From Dyella caseinilytica (GTDB lineage Bacteria; Pseudomonadota; Gammaproteobacteria; Xanthomonadales; Rhodanobacteraceae), in assembly GCF_016865235.1 (NCBI RefSeq), contig NZ_CP064030.1, forward strand, positions 4,712,001-4,776,000: DNA of 64,000 nucleotides, given 5' to 3'. Below, piece by piece: positions 10,796-19,408 of this stretch. The notes beneath the pieces are model-generated. The model was given only the letters and a program-made list of their open reading frames with translations. It ran no database searches and was not told the DNA's origin. The stretch's first letter is position 1; each line of letters starts with the position of its first letter. The translations under genes were made by a program, and so were the position numbers.

Positions 10796-11575
10796 ATGAG
10801 AATTGCTTCATGGAACGTCAACTCGCTTAACGTGCGCATCCCGCACCTCACCCAATGGCTCTCGGACGCGCGGCCAGACGTGGTGGCGTTGCAGGAAACC
10901 AAGCTGGAAGACGCGAAATTTCCGGTGGATGAGCTGGCTGCCGCGGGTTACCAGGCTATCTATGCTGGCCAGAAAACCTACAACGGCGTGGCCATCCTGG
11001 CGCGCAACGACATGGGCCTCGTGTTTGAGGACGTCATCACCGACATCCCCGGGCTGGACGACCCGCAGCGGCGCATCCTTGCCGCCACGGTCGGCGGCGT
11101 GCGTGTGGTGGATTTGTACGTCGTTAACGGCAAGGCGGTGGGCGACGAGAAATACGCCTACAAGCTGCACTGGCTGGAGCGCGTTCACGCCTTCCTGGCG
11201 CAGGAGATCCAGCGGCATCCCAAACTGGTGGTGCTGGGCGACTTCAACATCGCTCCGGATGATCGTGACCTGTACGACCCGGTGGCCTGGGGCGAGGATG
11301 TGCTCTGTTCCCCGCCCGAGCGCGCGGCCTTGAAAGCCATCACGGATCTGGGCCTGCACGACAGCTTCCGGCTTTTTGAACAGGAAGGTGGGCACTACAG
11401 TTGGTGGGACTACCGACAGGGTGCTTTCCGGCGCAACATGGGTTTGCGCATCGACTTGATCCTGCTCGGCGATGCCCTGAAATCGTCGGCCAAGGCCGCC
11501 GCCATCGATCGCGAACCGCGGCGCTGGGAACGGCCTTCCGACCACACCCCGGTCACAGTGGACCTGGATATCTGA
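10796..11575 (+). CDS. xth: exodeoxyribonuclease III
   Basis: A 259-residue EEP-fold nuclease and AP endonuclease of base-excision repair. It begins MRIASWNVNSLNVR and contains the metal-binding LQETK, GDFNIAP and the terminal SDHTPV motif supplying the catalytic Asp-His pair; the length is normal for XthA (about 255-268). The longer frame from 10667 runs into the GntR promoter and is rejected. The TGA stop overlaps the ATG of the next gene by one base, so the two are co-translated. Confidence 0.96.
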   Translation: MRIASWNVNSLNVRIPHLTQWLSDARPDVVALQETKLEDAKFPVDELAAAGYQAIYAGQKTYNGVAILARNDMGLVFEDVITDIPGLDDPQRRILAATVGGVRVVDLYVVNGKAVGDEKYAYKLHWLERVHAFLAQEIQRHPKLVVLGDFNIAPDDRDLYDPVAWGEDVLCSPPERAALKAITDLGLHDSFRLFEQEGGHYSWWDYRQGAFRRNMGLRIDLILLGDALKSSAKAAAIDREPRRWERPSDHTPVTVDLDI

Positions 11576-12258
11576 TGACGACGACCACCAACAAGGCAGA
11601 TTGGCCCAGTTCGCTGGATGACAGCGAACTCGACGAACTCGATAACTATCTGCGCGCCCACGCGCAGGATGGCCACCTGCTGCTCGACGGCGTGCACGGC
11701 TTGCTCAGCGCGATCGCTGTCGGCCCCATACGGGTATTGCCCGAAGAATGGCTGCCCGAAGTACTGCACGAGCCCTTTGCCGACGAAGATGAAGGCAACC
11801 GCGTGTTGGCGCTCCTGGCCAAGCTCAACGATTCGATCAGCGCCGAGCTGGATGTTGACGCCTACGAGCCCATCCTCGGTGAGGTGGAAACCGAAAGCGG
11901 CCCGGCGCTTTCCGCTGCCGGCTGGTGCGAAGGCTTCAGCCGCGGCATCGACCTGCGCGCGGGTCTGTGGGAAAAACGCCTCGCCGACGATCCGTCCCTG
12001 ATGGAAGTGCTCGGCCCGGTGATGGCCCTGGCGGTGGACGAAGGCATCCTCAGCGCCGAAACCGAATTCGAAAAGCTCAATGACGAGGAGTATGACGACT
12101 GCCTGGCGCAGCTTCCGGCCGTACTCGCCGCCGTCAACCATTACTGGTCCGGAAACCCTGCGACGGAAGCAGAACTCGACGCACTCAATCACACCAACCA
12201 GTCGAAACAGGAACAGACCCCGCCGCCGCGTCATCGCAGCGGGCATTGGGTGCATTGA
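11575..12258 (+). CDS. UPF0149 (YgfB/YecA) family protein
   Basis: A 227-residue acidic protein. It shows the family pattern of an N-terminal D-x-L-x-x-L region, a conserved HGLLSAIAVGP segment near residue 40 and EGFSRGIDLR around residue 118. Its tail is Gln/Pro-rich and ends in HWVH, without the Cys-rich SEC-C zinc knuckle of YecA. The start overlaps the xth stop (TGATG). The family has no settled biochemical role. Folding and coupling to xth suggest a cytosolic accessory protein, but that is inference. Confidence 0.85.
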   Translation: MTTTTNKADWPSSLDDSELDELDNYLRAHAQDGHLLLDGVHGLLSAIAVGPIRVLPEEWLPEVLHEPFADEDEGNRVLALLAKLNDSISAELDVDAYEPILGEVETESGPALSAAGWCEGFSRGIDLRAGLWEKRLADDPSLMEVLGPVMALAVDEGILSAETEFEKLNDEEYDDCLAQLPAVLAAVNHYWSGNPATEAELDALNHTNQSKQEQTPPPRHRSGHWVH

Positions 12259-12259
12259 T

Positions 12260-12285
12260 GGGAGGCGCGTTTTTCGCGCGCTCCC
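12260..12285 (+). terminator. possible stem-loop terminator after UPF0149 gene
   Basis: GGGAG and CG-rich sequence pairs with a complementary arm ending CTCCC around a TTTTT loop, starting two bases after the stop codon. There is no T-run behind the stem, so factor-independent termination is uncertain. Confidence 0.35.
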
Positions 12286-12409
12286 CATTCGCTTTCGCTC
12301 AATTGCGCGTCATCGTGATCGAGAAACAATCCGTTCACCTCACGCATCTTGGGTACAGACCACAACACAACCATCATGTGCTCCAGATCCTTCTCTCAGG
12401 AGCCAAGCC

Positions 12410-13243
12410 ATGACAGAGCGCAGCATCCGCCGCCGCATCCGCGGCACTGACACCTCCGACGGTGCGGGGGTGAAACTCAAGCGCATCATCGGCCAGCCCG
12501 GCCTGGATATGCTTGATCCCTTCCTGTTGCTGGACGAATTCCGTTCCGACCAGGCGGGTGATTACATCGCCGGTTTTCCGGAGCATCCGCATCGCGGCTT
12601 CGAGACCGTTACCTACATGCTGGCCGGCCACATGCAGCACGGTGACAACCACGGCAACCGCGGCGATCTGACGCCCGGCAGCGTGCAATGGATGACCGCC
12701 GGGCGCGGCATCCTGCATTCGGAAATGCCACAACAGGAAAACGGCCTGATGTGGGGCTTCCAGCTGTGGGTAAACCTGCCGTCCAAGGACAAGATGACCG
12801 CGCCGCGCTATCAGGACATTGGCCCGGACCGGATCCCTGTGGTTCACCCGGCCGATGGGGTGACGGTGAAGGTCATTGCCGGCAGTCTGGGTGACGCTAC
12901 CGGTCCGGTGTCAGGGATTGTCACTGCGCCGGTCTACCTGGACATCGCGGTGGAACCCGGCGCCAGCATCGAAATCCCGCTGCCGGAAGGCCACCACGCT
13001 TTTGCCTACGTGTTCGATGGAACCGATGCCCAGGTGGCGGGTGAGAAGCTTTCCCGCAGTGAGCTGGCGGCGCTGTCCAAGGGCAGCAGCGTACGCATTG
13101 CAGGCCGCGAAAGCCCGGCCCGCGTGCTTTTGGTGGCCGGTCAGCCGCTCAACGAACCCGTCGCGCGCTACGGCCCGTTCGTAATGAATACGCCGGAACA
13201 GATCCACGAAGCGATCGCCGATTTCCGCGCCGGCAAGTTCTGA
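12410..13243 (+). CDS. pirin family cupin protein
   Basis: A 277-residue bicupin. The N-terminal pirin domain shows the metal-site segment GFPEHPHRGFETVTYML with His residues, followed by HSEMP; the C-terminal pirin domain includes MNTPEQIHEA. Bacterial pirins are iron-binding proteins, some with quercetin 2,3-dioxygenase activity, others binding regulatory partners. Start 12410 has AGGAG seven bases upstream; the longer frame from 12080 is inside the previous gene. It appears monocistronic, with a strong stem-loop downstream. Confidence 0.93.
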   Translation: MTERSIRRRIRGTDTSDGAGVKLKRIIGQPGLDMLDPFLLLDEFRSDQAGDYIAGFPEHPHRGFETVTYMLAGHMQHGDNHGNRGDLTPGSVQWMTAGRGILHSEMPQQENGLMWGFQLWVNLPSKDKMTAPRYQDIGPDRIPVVHPADGVTVKVIAGSLGDATGPVSGIVTAPVYLDIAVEPGASIEIPLPEGHHAFAYVFDGTDAQVAGEKLSRSELAALSKGSSVRIAGRESPARVLLVAGQPLNEPVARYGPFVMNTPEQIHEAIADFRAGKF

Positions 13244-13268
13244 CAGCCCTCAGCTTTAGCCCATCCAT

Positions 13269-13298
13269 CGCCCTGCCGATAGAGATATCGGTGGGGCG
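13269..13298 (+). terminator. stem-loop after pirin gene
   Basis: Thirteen base pairs (two of them G-T) between 13269-13281 and 13286-13298 close a GAGA tetraloop, 26 bases after the pirin stop. The following sequence is ATATTCGTTC, AT-rich but not a clean T-run. Confidence 0.45.
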
Positions 13299-13351
13299 AT
13301 ATTCGTTCAGGGGACATGGCACGAACGATGCACCATTTCTGTCGACCGAAG

Positions 13352-13371
13352 CTGTTAAAAGTGTTTAACAG
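13352..13371. promoter_or_regulatory. perfect inverted repeat upstream of SPFH-like gene
   Basis: CTGTTAAA and TTTAACAG, 8-bp perfect arms with a 4-base spacer, in an AT-rich stretch about 130 bp before the start at 13499. It has the look of an operator; the cognate regulator is unknown. Confidence 0.35.
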
Positions 13372-13498
13372 ACAGGGGGTTGCGAAGCAGGGTGTTTCGC
13401 CGTTAAATAAAGATTAATCCAAGCGCACTCATGTGCCTGTACAATCCTGCTTCGTGAAAATTTCAGAAACCGCAGCTAAATAATTGTATTAACTGATT

Positions 13499-13960
13499 AT
13501 GACCGTCCTGACACTCAGCCTGATCATCGCCCTTCTCGCCCTCGCGGCGGTTGCGATCAAGCGTGTGCCGGCCGGTCAGGTGCATAGCGTCTATCGCCAC
13601 GGCAAGCCCATTCGTCTGCTGCAACCCGGCACCCATGTCGTGCTGCCGCTGGTGGATCGTGTAGGGCACCGCATCGATCTGGGCGGCCGCACGCTGCGTT
13701 TCGATGCGTCGTTGGCCGAAGCCGAGCCGCTGCACGGTACGGTCTACTGGCAGGTGCTGGAGCCTGAGCGTGTGGATGCCGTGATCGATCAGGCCGATCA
13801 ACTCATTCGCACCGGTGTGATCGATGCCCTGCGCACCGATGCCGCCTCCAATCAGGATGACGAGCGCCGCGAAGTGGCTGCTCGCCTCAAGTCCCGCCTT
13901 AACCAGCGTCTGCGCGATCGCGGCGTCATGGTGACCCGCGTGGAACTGGAAGCCGCCTGA
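13499..13960 (+). CDS. short SPFH/band 7-like membrane protein
   Basis: A 153-residue protein with one N-terminal membrane segment (residues about 3-20), then a region with the band 7 pattern VPAGQVHSVYRHGKPIRLLQPG and VLPLVDRV. It ends shortly after RDRGVMVTRVELEAA, where full-length stomatin/prohibitin proteins continue with a coiled coil. It is therefore a compact version with only the SPFH core. There is no recognisable ribosome site before the ATG; the upstream region is AT-rich, so a short leader or leaderless message is possible. A clean terminator follows. Role unknown; the family organises membrane microdomains or protease complexes. Confidence 0.75.
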   Translation: MTVLTLSLIIALLALAAVAIKRVPAGQVHSVYRHGKPIRLLQPGTHVVLPLVDRVGHRIDLGGRTLRFDASLAEAEPLHGTVYWQVLEPERVDAVIDQADQLIRTGVIDALRTDAASNQDDERREVAARLKSRLNQRLRDRGVMVTRVELEAA

Positions 13961-14023
13961 GCAACAACCTATCTGGCCAGGTCGCCTGAAGAAGCACCGG
14001 CACAGGGGAACCTGAAAAGTATC

Positions 14024-14049
14024 GACCCGCTCCGGCGGGTCTTCTTTTT
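14024..14049 (+). terminator. rho-independent terminator
   Basis: GACCCGC at 14024-14030 and GCGGGTC at 14035-14041 form a 7-bp stem with a 4-base loop followed by TTCTTTTT. It ends the SPFH-like transcript. Confidence 0.9.
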
Positions 14050-14079
14050 AAGGGCATTGAAAAGCGCACCTTAGCCTCG

Positions 14080-14196
14080 GCGTCATTCCGGCGAAGGCCG
14101 GAATCCATTTTCAGCGCTCGGCGCGAACCGCCTAGGCAACTTTGTATCCTGCGGCTTCCGATTGGAAATGGATTCCGGCCTACCCCGGAATGACGC
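14080..14196. repeat. paired-palindrome intergenic repeat (dRS3-like), copy 1
   Basis: Two inverted copies of a unit beginning CGTCATTCCGG and ending CCGGAATCCATTT face each other over a spacer of about 55 bases. Each unit is itself a palindrome. The ATTCC...GGAAT core resembles the neisserial dRS3 unit. It sits between the SPFH-like gene terminator and rsmG. Confidence 0.8.
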
Positions 14197-14281
14197 TGAC
14201 GGAGACTGGAGATCCGCCGAAAATGAGCGTTCTCCCTGGATGAACCTGTTGCCCGGAAAGGCACCCAACAATGGACCTCCG

Positions 14282-14914
14282 ATGACCGACCGCAACACCC
14301 TGCAAGCCCAACTCGAACAGGGTATCGATGCGCTCGGCCTGCAGTTGCCGGCCGATGCCGTGCCGCGACTGCTCGATTACCAGGCCTTGCTCACGCGCTG
14401 GAACGGGACCTATAACCTCACCGCCATTCGCGATCCGGCAGAGATGGTGAGCCGCCATCTGCTGGATTCGCTGGCCATCCTGCCCTTCGTGCAAGGCAAC
14501 TCGCTGGCCGATCTCGGCACCGGTCCCGGTTTGCCTGGCATTCCGTTGGCCATCGCCGCGCCAGGCCGGCAGATACTGTTGGTCGATTCCAATGGCAAAA
14601 AGGTGCGCTTCCTGCGCGAGGCGATCCGCTCGCTCAAGCTGGAAGGCGTACGCGCCGTGCAATCGAGGGTGGAAGAGGTGGATGGCCAGTACGACTGCGT
14701 GACAGCGCGCGCGTTTGCCAGTCTGGCCGACATGCTGGGCTGGGGCGGCCATCTGCTGGCCCCTCAGGGCATCTGGCTGGCGATGAAAGGCAAGTCGCCG
14801 GACGACGAGCTTTCCGGTGTGCCGGATGGTTTCACGGTCAACGGCATTCACGCTCTCGATGTACCTGGGCTGGGGGCCGCGGAGCGTCATCTGGTCGTGC
14901 TTCAGCGAAGCTAA
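14282..14914 (+). CDS. rsmG: 16S rRNA m7G527 methyltransferase
   Basis: A 210-residue class I SAM methyltransferase that modifies G527 of 16S rRNA. SAM motif I appears as LGTGPGLPGIPLAI, preceded by the family segment RWNGTYNLTAI. The length matches GidB/RsmG (about 205-215). Start 14282 is chosen over the frame's longer 5' end because the alternative would read through the intergenic repeat; the ribosome site is weak. The rsmG-parA-parB order is a common bacterial arrangement. Confidence 0.95.
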   Translation: MTDRNTLQAQLEQGIDALGLQLPADAVPRLLDYQALLTRWNGTYNLTAIRDPAEMVSRHLLDSLAILPFVQGNSLADLGTGPGLPGIPLAIAAPGRQILLVDSNGKKVRFLREAIRSLKLEGVRAVQSRVEEVDGQYDCVTARAFASLADMLGWGGHLLAPQGIWLAMKGKSPDDELSGVPDGFTVNGIHALDVPGLGAAERHLVVLQRS

Positions 14915-15029
14915 GCGCCATCACGGTCCTGCAGACCGGAAAGCCCTCAGCACGGCAGGTTTTCGAGGTTTGAGTCCACAAACTGGTAATCTAGCCCCCC
15001 TCTCTAACACGCACGGTACCGGACGAGAC

Positions 15030-15881
15030 ATGGCCCGTATCATCGCTGTCGCCAACCAGAAGGGTGGCGTCGGCAAAACTACAACGGCTGTCAATCTCGC
15101 TGCAGCGCTCGCTGCGGCGAAGCGCAAAGTGCTGCTGGTCGATCTGGATCCGCAGGGCAATGCGACCATGGCATCGGGCGTGGACAAGCGCGAAATTCAT
15201 CCCAGCGGCTGCGAAGTCCTGCTGGGTGAAGCGCCGATCGAGCAAGCCATCGTCACGACCGAAGCGCACTACGATCTGCTTCCGGGCAACGGTGATCTCA
15301 CCGCCGCCGAATTGAAATTGATGGACGCGCTGGCGCGCGAAAACCGGCTCAAAGAGCAGCTGGCGAAAGTGGCGCACAAGTACGACACCATCCTGGTCGA
15401 TTGCCCGCCTACGCTGCATTTGCTCACCGTCAACGCGCTTACCGCTGCGGATGGTTTGCTGATTCCCGTGCAGTGCGAATACTTTGCGCTGGAAGGTCTT
15501 TCCAGTCTGCTCGACACGGTCAAAGCCGTGCGTCAGCACCTTAATCCGCAACTGGAAATCGAAGGCCTGCTGCGCACCATGTACGACGTGCGCAACAACC
15601 TCGGCAATGAAGTGTCAGCGCAGCTCACCCAGCATTTCGGCGACAAGGTGCTGCGCTCTATCATTCCGCGCAACGTGCGTTTGGCCGAAGCGCCCAGCCA
15701 CGGTCAGCCGATCCATCTCTACGACCGCAGCTCGCGCGGCGCGATTGCCTATATCGGACTCGCCGGCGAGATCATCCGCCGCGAACGCGGCTCGACGGCC
15801 GCCGTGGCAGCGCTGCACGCCATGCATGGTGACGCGCCCGAGGAATCGTTGGAAGCCTCGGCACATCTTGATCAGGAATAG
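15030..15881 (+). CDS. parA: chromosome partitioning ATPase ParA/Soj
   Basis: A 283-residue deviant-Walker ATPase beginning MARIIAVANQKGGVGKTTT, with the signature lysine and the later DPQGN and DCPPT motifs. It binds DNA non-specifically in the ATP form and is released by ParB to move the origin region. The C-terminal tail (after about residue 260) is family-variable. Its TAG stop is formed by the first three bases of a 270 bp palindromic element that fills the gap to parB. Confidence 0.96.
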   Translation: MARIIAVANQKGGVGKTTTAVNLAAALAAAKRKVLLVDLDPQGNATMASGVDKREIHPSGCEVLLGEAPIEQAIVTTEAHYDLLPGNGDLTAAELKLMDALARENRLKEQLAKVAHKYDTILVDCPPTLHLLTVNALTAADGLLIPVQCEYFALEGLSSLLDTVKAVRQHLNPQLEIEGLLRTMYDVRNNLGNEVSAQLTQHFGDKVLRSIIPRNVRLAEAPSHGQPIHLYDRSSRGAIAYIGLAGEIIRRERGSTAAVAALHAMHGDAPEESLEASAHLDQE

Positions 15882-16148
15882 AGCCTATGTATGGTCTTGG
15901 CGTGGCCCACGCCGGGATCTGTTTGCCTGACGGGCAAGGAGGAACGAAGGCGTGTATGTCGATACACAACTGAGAGAGGACGCAGTCCGGCGGGCAAACA
16001 GACCCGGCCCTTCGGGTTGCCACGGTGCGTCCACCATGCGGCAGCGCGCAGCTTGGTTTGCCAGCCAGGCAAGCGCTGCGCCGCGCACTACCACTTGGCG
16101 GACGCACCGTGACAACGCGGGCTACGCCAAGACCATACATAGGCTCTA
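15879..16148. repeat. 270-bp cloverleaf-like palindromic element between parA and parB
   Basis: Terminal inverted repeats of 33 bp (31 matches) start TAGAGCCTATGTATGG at 15879 and end as the complement at 16148. Inside are two arms. Arm 1 pairs 15911-15927 with 15992-16008 and has a perfect tip hairpin GTGTAT/ATACAC at 15952-15967. Arm 2 pairs 16021-16032 with 16100-16111 perfectly and has a TTGCC/GGCAA tip at 16058-16072. No credible coding frame exists. Its first three bases are the parA stop codon and it ends three bases before the parB ATG. It is likely a non-autonomous mobile or structured repeat; no family recognised. Confidence 0.85.
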
Positions 16149-16151
16149 GGC

Positions 16152-17021
16152 ATGTCAGCAGCTAAGAAACGTGGTTTGGGACGTGGACTTGACGCCCTGC
16201 TTGGCGGTGGCGATACCGGCACTCCGTCAGTGGTCGAACAGGAAGGCGAGCTGCGCTCGCTGCCGATCCAGTACATCCAGCCCGGCAAATACCAGCCGCG
16301 CCGCCACTGGAACGACGAAGCGCTGGACGAGCTGGCCGCCTCGATCAAGGCCCAGGGCCTGATCCAGCCGGTGGTGGTGCGCGCGATCGGCAAGAACAGC
16401 TACGAGCTGATCGCCGGTGAACGCCGTTGGCGTGCCGCGCAGCGCGCTCAGATGAGCGAGATTCCCGCGCTGGTGAAGGACGTGCCCGAAGTGGCCGTGC
16501 CGGCGATGGCCCTGATCGAAAACATCCAGCGCCAGGACCTCACGCCGCTGGAAGAAGCCGACGCCATCAAGCGCCTGATTGACGATTTCGACCTCACCCA
16601 TCAGCAAGCCGCCGATGCGGTGGGCCGTTCGCGCGCTGCCGTCTCCAACATGCTGCGCCTGATCGATTTGCCGGCGTCGATCAAACGCCTGCTGGACGAT
16701 GGCAAGCTGGAAATGGGCCACGCCCGTTGCCTGCTCACCTTGCCCGAATACCAGGCCGAATCGCTGGCGCTGGAAGCGGCGCGCCATAACTGGAGCGTGC
16801 GCGAGCTGGAAGACGCTGCCCGCAAGGCGCAGACAGCGCCCAAGGGCAAGGCCAAGAGCGCGCCGGCGCGCGATCCGAACGTCGATGCACTGGAACGCGA
16901 ACTGGCTGAGCGTTTTGCCACCAAAGTCGAAGTGGCTCATGGCCGCGGCGGCCGCGGCAAGGTGGTGATCCACTACCACAGCAATGACGAACTGGAAGGG
17001 ATTCTGGGCAAGATGCGTTAA
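16152..17021 (+). CDS. parB: chromosome partitioning protein ParB/Spo0J
   Basis: A 289-residue CTP-dependent DNA clamp that loads at parS. It has the N-terminal KKRGLGRGLDALLG ParA-interacting leader, the GERRWRAAQ CTP-binding motif around residue 94, a helix-turn-helix with SRAAVSNMLRL near 158-170, and a C-terminal dimerisation region. The start lies three bases after the palindromic element, so the leader and ribosome-binding region of parB on a parA-parB transcript are the right arm of that element (only a short AGG precedes the ATG). I saw no obvious parS palindrome in this window. Confidence 0.95.
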   Translation: MSAAKKRGLGRGLDALLGGGDTGTPSVVEQEGELRSLPIQYIQPGKYQPRRHWNDEALDELAASIKAQGLIQPVVVRAIGKNSYELIAGERRWRAAQRAQMSEIPALVKDVPEVAVPAMALIENIQRQDLTPLEEADAIKRLIDDFDLTHQQAADAVGRSRAAVSNMLRLIDLPASIKRLLDDGKLEMGHARCLLTLPEYQAESLALEAARHNWSVRELEDAARKAQTAPKGKAKSAPARDPNVDALERELAERFATKVEVAHGRGGRGKVVIHYHSNDELEGILGKMR

Positions 17022-17134
17022 CGCGCTTGTCCACCCATGACGAGCAAAAAGCCCTTTCGTCATTTTGTCTTTAATCGCAACTAACCTTTTCCGTTTCGTT
17101 CCAACTGCATACGCAAGACTCAAGGCCCAGCCCC

Positions 17135-17851
17135 ATGCCGCAACTCTCCGTCGTCGTGCCCGTCTTCAACGAACGCGACAACATTCCGCCGCTACTCGCT
17201 GAAATCGCCACGGCCCTGCGCGGCAAGCTGGATTTCGAGATCGTCTACGTGGATGACGATTCCAGCGACGACAGCCGCGCCGTGTTGAATGCGCAGAAAG
17301 TCAGCTATCCGGAATTGCGCGTGCTGCACCATGTGAGCCGCAGCGGCCAGAGTACCGCCGTGTCGAACGGCGTGCGTGCCGCGCGTGCGCCTTGGATCGC
17401 CACGCTGGATGGTGACGGCCAGAACGATCCGGCCGATATTCCCAAGTTGCTTGCCGCGCGCGATGCGGCGGATCCTGACGTCAAGTTGTTCGCCGGCTGG
17501 CGCACCACACGTCGCGACAGCTTCAACAAGCGTATTTCCTCCAAGATCGCCAACGCCGTGCGATCTCGCATGCTGCGCGATAACACGCCCGACACCGGTT
17601 GCGGCCTCAAGCTGTTCGAGCGCGAAGTGTTCCTGCGTCTGCCGTACTTCGACCACATGCACCGCTATCTGCCTGCGCTGGTCAAGCGTGCGGGATTCCG
17701 CAGTCAGAGCGTGCCGGTGGGACATCGCCCGCGTACCGCCGGCACCTCCAAGTACGGCATGCTCGATCGCCTGTGGGTCGGCGTGGCTGACCTGCGCGGC
17801 GTGGCGTGGCTGATGCGCCGGGCCAAGGTCACGCGCGTCGAGGAACTCTGA
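17135..17851 (+). CDS. GT2 glycosyltransferase, polyprenyl-phosphate sugar synthase type
   Basis: A 238-residue GT-A fold transferase similar to dolichol-phosphate mannosyltransferase (DPM1-like). It starts PQLSVVVPVFNERDNI, has the nucleotide-sugar acidic motifs VDDDSSDD and LDGDGQNDP, and the later DTGCGLKLFERE. It lacks the C-terminal membrane spans of ArnC/GtrB types, so it is a soluble or peripheral form. It would make a polyprenyl-phosphate sugar for envelope or lipid A modification, but the acceptor is not shown by context. It follows parB by 113 bp with no visible terminator. Confidence 0.85.
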   Translation: MPQLSVVVPVFNERDNIPPLLAEIATALRGKLDFEIVYVDDDSSDDSRAVLNAQKVSYPELRVLHHVSRSGQSTAVSNGVRAARAPWIATLDGDGQNDPADIPKLLAARDAADPDVKLFAGWRTTRRDSFNKRISSKIANAVRSRMLRDNTPDTGCGLKLFEREVFLRLPYFDHMHRYLPALVKRAGFRSQSVPVGHRPRTAGTSKYGMLDRLWVGVADLRGVAWLMRRAKVTRVEEL

Positions 17852-17920
17852 ACATCATCACGCCAGTTGAATGACTGAGGCGTATGCTTGACGTTCGTAG
17901 TTCCGTACGGGAGGCCGTCC

Positions 17921-18289
17921 GTGAGTATTGCCGTCAAGCGCGTCTACGAACCTGCCGCCAAGTCGGATGGTTATCGGGTACTGGTCGACCGCGTATGGCC
18001 GCGTGGCCTGAAGAAAGAAGATGCAGCGCTCGATATCTGGGCGCGCGATCTGGCGCCGAGCACTTTGCTGCGCAAGTGGTTTGGACACGATCCTGCTCAC
18101 TGGGAAGGTTTCCGCCATCGTTACGCCAGCGAGCTGGATAAACACAAATCACTTTGGCAGCCGCTGGTGACTCAGGCCGAACGGCATCGCGTCACCTTGT
18201 TGTTCGGTGCGAAGGACGAGGAACACAACCAGGCCGTTGCGCTGAAGATGTACCTGGACACTTGGCTCAAGGCGAATGGTCTGCGCTAG
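17921..18289 (+). CDS. DUF488 family protein
   Basis: A 122-residue protein with the DUF488 hallmark LVDRVWPRGLKKE near residue 22, then WFGHDP and the C-terminal LLFGAKDEEHNQA. I start at GTG 17921, which has GGGAGG about seven bases upstream; the longer ATG frame from 17888 has no ribosome site and non-family residues. The family is widespread, cytosolic and biochemically undefined. It lies 69 bp after the glycosyltransferase on the same strand. Confidence 0.88.
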   Translation: MSIAVKRVYEPAAKSDGYRVLVDRVWPRGLKKEDAALDIWARDLAPSTLLRKWFGHDPAHWEGFRHRYASELDKHKSLWQPLVTQAERHRVTLLFGAKDEEHNQAVALKMYLDTWLKANGLR

Positions 18290-18367
18290 AGCGTTGTTCC
18301 GGGTCACGGCGAGCCCATAGCCAAATAGGTTCGGGTAAGCGTCAGAGCGTCCCGACCGACGTGCGAT

Positions 18368-19315
18368 TCAGCGCCCGCTGGGATTCCAACTGCTCAACGC
18401 CTCGCGCATCTTCCCGCGTCCGAGCTCGACCAATTCACGCGCACGATAGAACTCGTATGCGCTCGACACATTGCGCGCCAACTGCACCAGCAGGTCCGGC
18501 TGGTATGCGGCCAGACGCAGACGCGAGAGATTGGCTTGCATCAGATCGATCGATTGCCCAAGCAAATCCAGTGCGCCGTGCTCTTGCGTTCGGGGGTCCA
18601 TCGATTTTCCATCGCCGCCCGGCAACAACCGGCTGAGCAGCCGGCCAATACCACGCTTGCTGGGCGTGTCACCCGCTGAAATCACGACCGGCAGGTTGGT
18701 ATCGGTGGGTCCGTCGATGCTCACGGCAATCAGATAATCCGCTGGATCGCGAATGAGCGGCGTCACCGGCACAGGATTGAGCAACGCGCCGTCGACCAGC
18801 AATCGTCCATCGATGACGTGCGGACGGAACAGCGTGGGTATCGCGATCGAGGCCCGGATCGCGTCGAACAGTGAACCACGCGTCAGCCACACTTCGCGTT
18901 CGCGCTCGATATCGGTGGCGACGGCGGTGAAGGCGATCGGCAAATCTTCGATGCTGGTGTCGCCGATCAATTCCAGCATGGTGCCGATGATCTTCTCGCC
19001 CTTGATCAGGCCGCCACCGGCAAAGGAAAACGACCAGTCCACCAGCTTCAGCACATCGAACTTATCGAGCGAGCAGACCCAGTCGCGATAGACATCGAGC
19101 TTGCCCATGGCGTACACGCCGCCGATCAGCGCACCCATCGAGCAACCGGCGATCGCGGTGATCTCGAAACCTTGTGCCTGCAGCTCCTCGATCGCGCCGA
19201 TATGCGCCAACCCCTTCGCGCCGCCTGCGCCGAGCGCCAGCGCAACCGTGGGCTTGCGCGGTGTTTGCGCGGTGGCAACTTCAGAGCGGAGATCGGTGAC
19301 AGCCATCTGCGGCAT
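18368..19315 (-). CDS. patatin-like phospholipase family protein (RssA-like)
   Basis: A 315-residue acyl hydrolase. It has the oxyanion loop GAGGAKGLAHIG near residue 30, nucleophile GCSMGAL near 60 and DGALLNPVPV near 176 providing the dyad Asp. No signal peptide or membrane span, so it is cytosolic, of the RssA/NTE group. The C-terminal third is helical and Arg-rich. An alternative start at the internal ATG (MAVTD, 19306) is possible; no ribosome site decides between them. Convergent with DUF488. Confidence 0.9.
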   Translation of the reverse strand: MPQMAVTDLRSEVATAQTPRKPTVALALGAGGAKGLAHIGAIEELQAQGFEITAIAGCSMGALIGGVYAMGKLDVYRDWVCSLDKFDVLKLVDWSFSFAGGGLIKGEKIIGTMLELIGDTSIEDLPIAFTAVATDIEREREVWLTRGSLFDAIRASIAIPTLFRPHVIDGRLLVDGALLNPVPVTPLIRDPADYLIAVSIDGPTDTNLPVVISAGDTPSKRGIGRLLSRLLPGGDGKSMDPRTQEHGALDLLGQSIDLMQANLSRLRLAAYQPDLLVQLARNVSSAYEFYRARELVELGRGKMREALSSWNPSGR

Positions 19316-19408
19316 GGTAGCGCGGGATGGTCGGAGATGGATTACCGATGGTGCCGCGATCTATTTCACTCTCTACGTGCGCAATAGTAGAGGTAAAGGC
19401 ATGTCCTG

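Noticed and set aside
15891..16149. Short frames (60-80 codons) on both strands inside the 270-bp element
   Set aside because: They arise from palindromic GC-rich sequence, have no ribosome sites and repeat the terminal sequence in both directions.
15030..17021. Chromosome origin near parAB
   Set aside because: No dnaA, dnaN or DnaA-box cluster visible in the window; parAB can be away from oriC.
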